Of a stretch of 64,000 nt of DNA, positions 53,338 to 61,291 are shown one piece after another. The translations under genes were made by a program, and so were the position numbers. Source of the DNA: Athripsodes cinereus (taxonomy: Eukaryota > Arthropoda > Insecta > Trichoptera > Leptoceridae); assembly GCA_947579605.1 (NCBI GenBank), contig OX388311.1, positions 30,320,951-30,384,950 on the forward strand, given 5' to 3'. How positions within the stretch are numbered: position 1 is the first letter of the stretch; each line of letters opens with the position of its first letter. Under the pieces are notes generated by a model. It was not told the DNA's origin. It was given only the letters and a program-made list of their open reading frames with translations, and ran no database searches.

Positions 53338-53408
53338 AAAATGTCTCGTAACTTTTACATAGTTAATCCTTCTAAAATAACTGATTAATTATAATTAATC
53401 TACTTCAT

Positions 53409-53523
53409 TATTCAGCTATGAGGTATGGTATGCCAGCCACCCTGAACGTTTTAGTTTTTATTGACACGATTTGGACAGTATTCTGGCTACTTCTTGTTTT
53501 GTTGGTTTTGCGTGATGGCATAG
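53409..53523 (+). repeat. F1 repeat, 3' half
   Basis: ATTCAGCTATGAGGTATGG, CCACCCTGAACGTTTTAGTT, TTATTGACACGA, TTTTGCGTGATGGCATAG. The tail directly abuts the hAT element at 53526. Confidence 0.7.
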
Positions 53524-53525
53524 AT

Positions 53526-53926
53526 CAGGGATGCACAGACTTATAGGGAACAGGGGCATCTCGGGAAGATTATGAGCCAATGACGGGCAGCTATAAGCTA
53601 ATTCACACTAAAAGTTTTAATGTATCTAAATGCTCACACATTAAATATTCCATCCTCCTCCTCCCTCCCTCCCCCCCCCCGTCACTCCCTCCGTCGCCGA
53701 ATTTCTAAAATGGTATAAGAATTTGAAATATTTCAAAAACTCCAACCTTTTAGCAGTCGGGACAGATTTTAGAAATGAGATTTCTTACCGGGCCGAACAT
53801 TTAATAATTTTATTTAAAAAAAGTAACCGATACTTCTACCGACTATTATTTAAAAAACAGTATGCATATATTATGCTTCGCGGGCCACAAGTAGACACCC
53901 ACCGAATCGCGGGTTGGCCACCCTTG
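53526..53926. mobile_element. Non-autonomous hAT element, 401 bp
   Basis: The left end is CAGGGATGCACAGACTTATA. The complemented right end is CAAGGGTGGCCAACCCGCGA. Flanks GCATAGAT (53518-53525) and TTTTAGAT (53927-53934) share the last five bases, a weak 8-bp duplication. A C/T-rich run (53655-53690) lies inside. There is no transposase. Confidence 0.65.
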
Positions 53927-53934
53927 TTTTAGAT

Positions 53935-55170
53935 AATGTCTCTTTTGTGATTTTTTTCCTGCTGAGATCGCCTTTGCCAATAGCTGTTTTGCTCTCATGG
54001 CAGGGTGACATTTTTAAGATAATAATAATTATGTACACAACATATTATATAATTTAACGATCTTATACATCAACGACTAAATAAAGTATAAAAAATTTAA
54101 TAAACCTGAATGGAAGGGCTTATATTTGGTCAGTGCCTCCGGAGAGGAAGGTCAAAGAGCGAAGCGATTGTTAATTAAATTTGTGACCAAATAAATACGT
54201 TGTCATCACTAGAACAAACCGGTAATGGTTATTATAAAATATTATAAGCTAGTAGAAATAACCAGACAATGACGATGAAAGCGGGTAAAGCCTACACACA
54301 GTACCTACTCACATACATAATAATCATATATGTACGTACATACGTCACAAGTCACAGCCGTGCCTGGGCATACATAATGATAATGCGATATGTAATTATA
54401 ATGACAACAATACATCACTATGTATATATCTAATGTACCTACATATATTATATAAATCATCGCAAAAAGAAATTACACCATTACACTGGCATTTTGTTCA
54501 TTCATTACCAACACTTTGCAATATTGTAAACACATGAGAAATCAATAACGTCAAATTTCAAAGCGAATGTTCTAGTTTCTAGAAGATGGATGATTTGTAA
54601 ATTTCCTCTGGCGTAGTTTTGTGATCCTTGATGAATGAAATTAAAAGGACGGTTTTCATTTTGCTTCGTAAACTATAGTCATGTTTCTTTGACGTCGCAG
54701 ATCAATACTAAATAATAAAATTTATTGCAATGCCGAAATCTGTTTTAGTTGGTTCTTATATAGGTATTCCATTCCAACAGTTAGACTTGGCTTAGTCACA
54801 CGTTACCTATTATCAGAAAATAGCATTGTTCCGACTTTGTGTATGTATATATGCATGGCGGATGATTTATTCGGCGCTGTTCAATGGAGTATTCATCTAA
54901 AGGGCGCATTGAGCAGATTACTGGAACAAAAGCTAACCCTCTTAAGGTAATAATTATTCTGAGACATCATGGTAAAAACGATCATTATTTTCTCGTGACA
55001 TAGCGTAGTTTCACTCCGGAAAACAGAATTTAACTAGCAATTTTTTAATACCGATTTAATGTTATTACATGTCACCAATAGAGATTGATTATATTGTTAA
55101 ACCTACGTTAATCAAGACATTTATCGTAAGTTAAGCTCTTGGTTATGTTCGACTATAATATATTTGTATT
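53935..55170. other. AT-rich stretch, one weak repeat piece
   Basis: 54660-54700 resembles 20815-20860. Otherwise nothing is recognised. Confidence 0.4.
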
Positions 55171-55322
55171 TATACCATCACGGTATCTCCCATGACTGAG
55201 GTAGCCAGTAAACCAATTACACGTTATGATTTACAGATCGTTCTCTCCGTTTCATAAAAAAAGGCATTCAGGAGGAGTGGCCTGCTTCATCGATGAACAC
55301 TCTATTTAACGACTCCATGGAT
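55171..55322 (-). repeat. F1 repeat, parts of both ends
   Basis: TATACCATCACGGTATCTCC, CATGACTGAGGTAGCCAGTA, CGTTCTCTCCGTTTCATAAA, AGGCATTCAGGAGGAGTGGC, TTCATCGATGAACAC, ending GACTCCATGG. The middle (TCGAAAAC..GAGTGGGAGA) is deleted. Confidence 0.75.
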
Positions 55323-55672
55323 CAGTTGAATTTGGCAATATGCAGGTACTTAAATAAAATTCACTCTCGGTATGAAATTCTTGCGAACGTTAATAGGACG
55401 CTACATACATAGTTGCTTTCTGTGTGACCGAGTTAAAACTGGTCTACATTTCACACCATGTTCATTCCACACACACCGTCCACCCGATAAGGCATTATAT
55501 TACTAACTTGTTACCATCACTTCTTAGTAACTGACTGCCAACTTCATAATAATGTTGCTGAATAAAAGTTGGAAATACAATGAAACTTATTGTAGTTATT
55601 AGGTACAAACTTATCAATTCTTTAAAGATTTTTTTCTTATAATCTTCCAGTTTCATAGTAGGTATTCCTATC
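55323..55672. other. AT-rich gap, nothing certain
   Basis: 55400-55440 (TTGCTTTCTGTGTGACCGAG) faintly recalls the LINE at 37917. No more can be said. Confidence 0.35.
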
Positions 55673-55850
55673 CTTAAATACACTTTTCTCTTCCGTCACT
55701 GTAATGAAATTCCTCATGTATGCTCTACTATTCAACGTGCTCAACATATATCCGTCCTGGAGAATCGGATTTATATTGTTTTGACATTTAATCCTTGAAC
55801 AGGCACGTTTTCGAGCACCATTTCTCTCAGCCATATATATTTTTTTAGTG
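55673..55850 (-). mobile_element. RTE-a LINE 3' fragment
   Basis: It is very similar to 9290-9470 (CTTCCGTCACT, AATTCCTCATG, TATGCTCTACTATTCAACGT, GCTCAACA, TTAATCCT, CGAGCACCATTTCTCTCAGC). The frame is broken. Confidence 0.7.
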
Positions 55851-55857
55851 GCATATA

Positions 55858-55925
55858 AAGTCCCTCTAACGTCGGCTATCACTCTGAAGTAGGCCACCTT
55901 ATCCTTTGCTAGTTAACAACTCCAA
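55858..55925 (-). mobile_element. RTE-b LINE scrap
   Basis: AGTCCCTCTAACGTCGGCTA followed by TCACTCTG matches the RTE-b end (CCCCCCGACGTTGGCAATCA). It abuts the RTE-a piece. Confidence 0.55.
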
Positions 55926-56054
55926 CCTCTGAATTTCTGTTCGTAATCTATGTTCCAGTTAATTAAATAGTTTATACACAAACCATGTCGGTACATTACA
56001 TCCACACCTGTGAACTGATTAAACCGAAATAAATTATTAAAAATGAAGAAATTT

Positions 56055-56310
56055 AAAGTAAAAAAGCGCTGTAAATCGCACACTCAATTAATCCACCTCG
56101 TTCTGGAAGTCCATCCTCTCGCCTTGCCGGTCCATGACCGGTCCATTGCCATTTAAGCTTAGATACTTCATCAACAATTGAAAAGACGGACGAAGTTTGG
56201 GAACACCCCAAAAAGATGAGTTGATGATATTGTCCAGATGTTAGGAACACATTGAGATCGTGTTGGTCAAAATCGAAAAGCGGACAAAATTTTCGAGGCG
56301 TTTATCCAGT
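56055..56310. mobile_element. RTE-e LINE fragment with 5' inversion
   Basis: The complement of about 56085-56190 encodes SKLKWQWTGHGPARREDG. The plus strand from 56209 encodes VDDIVQMLGTH, DRVGQNRKADKIFEAF, with two W-to-stop changes (TGG to TGA in RW and HW). In RTE-type proteins the KW.W.GH segment comes before the RW.DDI...RVAQNR..W..EAF segment on the same strand. Here the first is reversed, as in twin-primed LINE insertions. Confidence 0.6.
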
Positions 56311-56765
56311 AGTAGAAAGAAGACGGCTGGCAGTAAGTAATCCGTCCCGTATTAACCGAGTTAGCCTGTGATTGCAACTCGTTACTAGGTAATAGTTAGT
56401 TGTAGTTACTGGTTATAAAGTTCTTACCTCTGTATTATATAATTTAATAACTTGTAATGGGTATAATAATAATATTTTATTACAGTCGTTCGTACATTGT
56501 GCTAAATTCAACAACAGTAATTGCATTTAAGTACCGAGGTACTCGTTGTTATATCTGTTACAGCAGAAGATACAAGTACTTCTTCGCCATAATGCTACTG
56601 TTATTTGTTGCTATTAGACACGAACCATAGCTAATTGTTCTTTCCTACATTGAATATTTTAATTTAATTAATTGATCAAAAGAGAAATGTCCAGATACAA
56701 GACGAGATTTGTGACTAGAATGAAAGTGAACATATTTGAGCATCATGAGAGAATGGACCAACGGA
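56311..56765. other. AT-rich gap, nothing recognised
   Basis: No supported feature. Confidence 0.4.
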
Positions 56766-56905
56766 ATAATAAATTTATTTATTTATTCATTCTTTACTTT
56801 ACATTGTTTACATTTTATAAGGAAATATATTCATATTAAATACAATCAATATACTGAAGGTGAGTTTATCGCAAAGGCGCGATCTCTTACAATCCAAATA
56901 TACCC
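56766..56905 (-). mobile_element. L2-like LINE 3' tail
   Basis: The complement shows GAGATCGCGCCTTTGCGATA and AACTCACCTTCAGTATATTG, with tail GAATAAATAAATAAATTTAT. The hairpin is ATCGC/GCGAT. Confidence 0.75.
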
Positions 56906-57109
56906 TAAAGAAGAAGCGAAACCTAATGAAGACACTATCAAACGCATAACCAGAATACAGAGTTTTATTTGTATAATGTTTAGATTCACATGATTTACCT
57001 ACATCATGTTCAATTTTACTAATAATGTATGTTTCGTTGTTTTCAGGTAAGTAGTCTCTCATTTCAATCAATGATGTATGTAAGTACTGCTTATTACTAT
57101 TGTTTTTTT

Positions 57110-57225
57110 TAATTTACTTTATTATTCATTCATTTTATTGTTATTCTATGCTTCACATTTATACAATTTAATACACAGAAGGCGAGCTTATCGCTAGATT
57201 GCAACGGCTTCCAACTAACCCAATT
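57110..57225 (-). mobile_element. L2-like LINE 3' tail, hairpin with wobble pairs
   Basis: The complement shows GGGTTAGTTGGAAGCCGTTG, CAATCTAGCGATAAGCTCGC, CTTCTGTGTATTAAATTG. The stem pairs GTTGC with GCGAT using two G-U pairs. Confidence 0.7.
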
Positions 57226-57273
57226 TTAACGCATACTTATTTCTAATTTTAAATTTACCTGTTGAATTTAAAT

Positions 57274-57285
57274 AATAGTAAATAA
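57274..57285. repeat. Target-site duplication of the RTE-a insertion, left
   Basis: AATAGTAAATAA here and again at 57816-57827. Confidence 0.85.
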
Positions 57286-57815
57286 TACTATACTATACCC
57301 TCACGCCGTGTCAGAGTGTAGGTGGGTAGGCAGAGAGAACGGAACGCCATGTCGCTCTATCCTTACATACTTCTTTCGCTTCCTCTACATTCATCCAGTT
57401 TCTCATACATGCACGCCGATTCCTCTTACTTAACACGCGACCGTCCTTGAGAATTTGATCCACGTGGTTAAGCCACGTAGTTCTTGGACGTCCGCGCTTT
57501 CTCACACCCTCTCTTTCAGATAAATACACCCTCTTCGTCAATCTTACACCATCCATTCGCTCCACATGACCAAACCATCTCAATTTATTTACACGCATTC
57601 TATCAACAACACTCCTCTTGCATCCACTCATTCTTCTAATATCCTCATGTCTTACTCTATCACGCAATGTTTTACCTACCATTCTTCTCAGTGATCGCAT
57701 CTCCACTGCATTTATTCCACTCTCGTCCTTCTTCAGCCATGTCCAAGTTTCGCTTGCATACATCAGTGTCGGTACGAGGATGGCGTTGTGCACCAGCATT
57801 TTAGCCATGTTAGCC
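57286..57815 (-). mobile_element. RTE-a LINE, 5'-truncated insertion (530 bp)
   Basis: This lies on the minus strand between exact 12-bp copies of AATAGTAAATAA. The 3' end on the complement is ACACGGCGTGAGGGTATAGT, ATAGTA. It is the best copy of the RTE-a lineage. Other pieces lie at 1, 9229, 13655, 34785, 49105 and 55673. The clean duplication and open frame suggest recent movement. Confidence 0.88.
57311..57815 (-). pseudogene. RTE-a protein, C-terminal region after the RT
   Basis: About 167 residues: LVPTLMYASETWTWLKK, GINAVEMRSLRRMVGKTLRD, EDIRRMSGCKRSVVDRMRVN, KLRWFGHVERMDGVRLTKRV, YLSEREGVRKRGRPRTTWLN, NRRACMRNWMNVEEAKEVCK and a closing WRSVLSAYPPTL. The order ETWT, RR, R..R, RWFGHVERM, GRP..TW is diagnostic of RTE-type LINEs. 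There is no internal stop. The RT palm and endonuclease are not in this copy, so it is not autonomous. The listed start in the duplication is by chance. Confidence 0.88.
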
Positions 57816-57837
57816 AATAGTAAATAACAAAGCCGAT

Positions 57838-57875
57838 AAAAAAGAAAAGAGAACTATTCTTTGCCGGGAATCCAC
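57838..57875 (-). repeat. F1 repeat, 5' end scrap
   Basis: GAAAAGAGAACTATTCTTTG followed by CCGGGAATCCACAG is the complement of the F1 start. Confidence 0.5.
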
Positions 57876-57984
57876 AGAATACAGTATTATTTAAATTTGT
57901 ATTAACATACAGATAGAGTGTTCTCTTGTGGCTCTGACGACAGCCGTATTATAAAAATCTACAAATTATTTAAAAAAAAACCAG

Positions 57985-58035
57985 TGACTTTAATAATCGA
58001 TAGCCGGCTTTCAAAACCTTCCGCTCTCATTTCTC
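57985..58035 (+). repeat. Foldback-family arm fragment
   Basis: GTGACTTTAATAATCGATAG, CCGGCTTTCAAAACCTTCCG, CTCTCAT matches the arm and loop of 16575 and 50279. Confidence 0.65.
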
Positions 58036-58781
58036 ACTTATATTGCGAATTGCTTATAAAATAATTCATCAACATTTATGTCCGATATCTTACTTTAATA
58101 TTGTATAAACTCGCGTATAAGTGTGCGTTATTGACTTGTCCACAATGTTTAATATCTAACAACTCATAAAAATTAATAATTTTCATATCAATCAGCTGTA
58201 CCTACGTGAAAAATAAATAGGTATATATTGAAACGAGAGTACATTATTTATTTGTTTTTTTTTTCTATTAATCACTTCCTGATAACTATTTGAGCTTTTT
58301 TATACATTCGATTATTTAAGGATCCTCTTTTCTTATTTCTGGTGTTTCTTTTTATATTTTTTTTTTATTTATTTAAGTTACACTTCCAAAAATATATTTG
58401 AACAGGAACTGTAGTGTAACGTACTTTGGCCTTTGAACTGTGAACTTATTTACAAGTTTACCAAGCAACATTGTAATACTTTTTGAGTGACAATACTTTT
58501 TAGTATCTATATAGGCTAGCTTCCTGTGTTGAACGGCGCTCATTATAGTTATAGTTTTCCAATTGTCCCTAGGCCCCTGTTATGCAGGCACTTGGACTCG
58601 TCATACATACATTTCATAACATTCATTACAATTTCAAATACAATCAATCAAAGAACAACCAAAGTAAAACAAAACATCAAATTACATTATTTTTGCAGAC
58701 ACGGATGTAAAGAGTCCGGATCCACAACGTCAAATATTAAAATACATAATTGAAATTTTATAAATGAAAACTTATGAAATA
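58036..58781. other. AT-rich stretch, may include a LINE 3' UTR
   Basis: The part 58500-58781 could be the 3' UTR of the LINE fragment at 58782, read on the complement. No tail is certain. Confidence 0.35.
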
Positions 58782-59153
58782 CTATTCATTCATCATTTCG
58801 TCAATGGAATAAAACAATTTATCAACCAGATATGATTTCACCCTTCTCCGGAAGATCAATACATCATCGCACTTGATTGTATCTGGAAGCTTGTTGTATA
58901 GTCTTACACTTAGACACAAAAAGCTACGATCCAACTCAGAGAGCCTGTGTTCTATTGGTCTGATTTTATGTTTTAACCGCGTATTATAATTATGAAAATT
59001 TTCATTAAGTTGTGTGTTATCTAAATTTTTCTTTGCATAACATATACATTCATAAATGTAAAGTGATGGCACTGTTAGGATTCCTTGCTCTCTGAATACA
59101 TTTCTGCAGGATTCCCTATATTTCATGAGTTCTAATTGCTCTCTTTTTTTCAT
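58782..59153 (-). pseudogene. LINE C-terminus, fourth RT lineage (jockey/CR1-like)
   Basis: 123 residues on the complement: ELMKYRESCRNVFREQGILT, VPSLYIYECICYAK, HNYNTRLKHKIRP, RLSELDRSFLCLSVRLYNKL, PDTIK, FRRRVKSYLVDKLFYSIDEM. The YNTR...SF....LYNKLP...F...K..L....FYS.DE order is the common tail of jockey/CR1-like insect LINE proteins. The RT domain is missing. Confidence 0.7.
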
Positions 59154-59229
59154 TAATAGTTGTCCTTGATTTACGTAGTAACGCTGCTATACTGTGAATT
59201 GACTATTGTGTTAGCAATATTATATTAGG

Positions 59230-59510
59230 ACTACAATCTTCTTCTTCGCCCTCGCCTATATCCCATTTACTTGGAGTCGGCTCTCCTAGTCCTCATCTTC
59301 CAAGTTTTCCGGTCTCCTGCATCCTCCGAGCGCAACTTCGCCTCTTTCAGGTCCTTGGTAATTGTGGACATCCAGGTGGTCATTAGTCTGCATGATCTTC
59401 TGGGTCCTACTTCTACATCCATTGTCTTTTTGATCATATATTATCCTGTAGTAGTCTCAAAATGTGTCCGTACCATCTTAATCTGTTTTCGCCCATGGGA
59501 GTGACTTTGA
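59230..59510 (-). mobile_element. RTE-f LINE 3' fragment
   Basis: The complement reads GAAAACTTGGAAGATGAGG, ACTAGGAGAGCCGACTCCAA, GTAAATGGGATATAGGCGAG, GGCGAAGAAGAAG. It is the end of an RTE-type frame (W..RT..ADSK-stop) followed by a G/A-rich tail. It is a different lineage from RTE-a to RTE-e. Frames are broken. Confidence 0.55.
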
Positions 59511-59827
59511 AACTATTAGGACTATGAATATATTATCTTTGTTTTATTGAAAGTCCGTGTTCGTTATTTAAAAGAACCTACTTTGTATACGAGATATCAA
59601 TATACAATATACAAAAAAACAAGATATAAATAATGCATTGCCATATTCAAAAGCGTACACTTAATTTCACCATTTGTTATATTTCAAAAGGTTGTCATTT
59701 ATAATTGAAGTAAGGATAGAAAAAAAAACAATGTAACAAAATATACAATTACTTTTATCTTGCATTAATAAAAAAATGGGAATGTATTGTAGTTGTGTCA
59801 CCTGTAACAGAGTTGAATTGATCGTTT

Positions 59828-59915
59828 CAAGTTTTCTCCTGGGATCGCATTGGCTTTCAGGGCCTTCAGCTGTAATGATCCCAACAAAAGTCGTCCAAAT
59901 ATCTATAATAATTAT
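59828..59915 (-). repeat. Unidentified element piece, pair of 10690-10790
   Basis: The complement encodes WTTFVGIITAEGPESQCDPR, against WTLAEIITVKGQCDPK at 10690-10790. The source element is unknown. Confidence 0.5.
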
Positions 59916-59922
59916 TATGGGT

Positions 59923-59935
59923 ATCAACGACATAT
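59923..59935. repeat. Target-site duplication of the RTE-c insertion, left
   Basis: ATCAACGACATAT here and again at 60530-60542. Confidence 0.9.
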
Positions 59936-60529
59936 ACGAGTATATAACGAGTTACAATCCATTGGATTGGTCTGCAACGAGTTTGGTTTTTCTTCTCCAT
60001 TCGTCTCTATTCTCAGCCAGTCTTTTTAGCTCTACGTATGAGCCACAGTTCATGTCTCTCTTCAGTTGGTCCATATATGCGTCTCTTGGTCGGCCTCTGC
60101 CATTTGTCCCCTCGGTCTTACCCTCTGCGATGGCGATGAGTAGTCCTGGGTGCCTGATGTTGTGGCCAATCCAGTTAGCTCGTTGTTGGCTGATTCTCTT
60201 AAGGAGTTGCCTTTTTTCGCCTACCCTGGTTAATACTTCTTCATTTTCGACGTGTTCCGACCAATGGATCTTAAGCATGCGTCTGTAGCACCACACCTCA
60301 AAGGCCGCCAACCGTCCGCTTTCACTCTTGCTGATGGTCCATGTCTCACAACCATAAAGCAGAATGCTCCATACAAAGGCTTTAGTAAGGTTCTTCCTTA
60401 CGCTTAAGTCAATATTTGGGGATTCCAATATCTTTGATTTTTTGTTAAAGGCAATCCTTGCCTGGTTTATTCTGCTTACAATTTCTGCTTTGGAGCGTCC
60501 ATCCTGGTTTATTCTGCTGCCCAGGTACA
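59936..60529 (-). mobile_element. RTE-c LINE, 5'-truncated insertion (594 bp)
   Basis: The minus-strand insertion lies between exact 13-bp copies of ATCAACGACATAT. The 3' end on the complement is GGATTGTAACTCGTTATATA, CTCGT just after the stop codon, so the 3' UTR is only about 16 bp. The insertion lies beside an F1 copy (60543). A decayed relative lies at 36250. Confidence 0.9.
59952..60529 (-). pseudogene. RTE-c protein, end of RT and C-terminal region
   Basis: 192 open codons: MYLGSRINQDGRSKAEIVSR (the YLG motif that follows the RT thumb in RTE-type proteins), INQARIAFNK, FVWSILLYGCETWTISKSES, LAAFEVWCYRRMLKIHWSEH, VTRVGEKRQLL-like, NWIGHNIRHPGLL, NGRGRPRDAYMDQLKRDM, ELKRLAENRDEWRRKTKLV, stop at 59952-59954. 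It begins exactly at the 5' truncation point. The catalytic FADD motif is not included. Confidence 0.88.
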
Positions 60530-60542
60530 ATCAACGACATAT

Positions 60543-60632
60543 GACATCTTTAATTCAGCGATGTAGCATTCACTGGTACGTAGAGGACTATGTTTATTAC
60601 ATGCAGATTCTCCATTGGCTACCCCATTGAAA
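60543..60632 (+). repeat. F1 repeat, interrupted piece
   Basis: GACATCTTTAATTCAGCGAT, GGTACGTAGAGGACTATGTT, TATTACATGCAGATTCTCCA, TTGGCTACCCCATTG. Its tail is cut where the LINE tail at 60640 begins. Confidence 0.75.
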
Positions 60633-60639
60633 GACATGA

Positions 60640-61291
60640 TTTATTTATTTATTTATTTATTTATTTACACAGTGAACGGCTATATAAGCCTTTTACATAG
60701 AAAAGAAAAAATACAATAAAAACAACAGATAGTGAAAACATATAACAAAAGTATCTACCCACACAAACACACCAGCAATGCATAGGTACACAGCAAAATA
60801 ATGTTATCAATCAAGTAAGCACCTAATAATATAATACAAAGAATAATAATAATAGGTATGATGGTACAAAGAACACAGCAAAAAAAAAGAATACAAGGTA
60901 TGTAGGTAGGCTATAACAATATTAGCAATCAAAATGCAACAAATCTCTGTAAAACTATTCTATGAAGTATAACTTAATAATATCAAAAAATAAAATAATA
61001 ATAATATATGCTAGGTACCAAGTACCCGCACACTGCGCCTTTCCATATAGCATAGTTCGGCAACCATCGTTAACAGTGCGCAGTGCAAATGGTACAGACG
61101 ACATTGAAATAATTATTTACAAACAATTTATATAAAGTAGACGGAGAAACAATAAAAAAAATAAATAAAAATAATAATAGTATAGTGCAAAATGCACCTA
61201 GAATAGATATAAATATATAATTCTTATCAACTATGTATATAACAATAATAAACAAAAAATAGAAATAGAAACAAAATTTACATCATAAAAG
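60640..61291 (-). mobile_element. 3' UTR and (TAAA)n tail of the large LINE
   Basis: On the complement, about 620 bp of UTR follow the stop, then hairpin GGCT-TATAT-AGCC (60671-60683 on plus), GTTCACTGTGTAAATAAATA and about seven AAAT units ending at 60640. The hairpin plus AAAT tail recurs in the scraps at 21700 and 30595. Confidence 0.8.
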
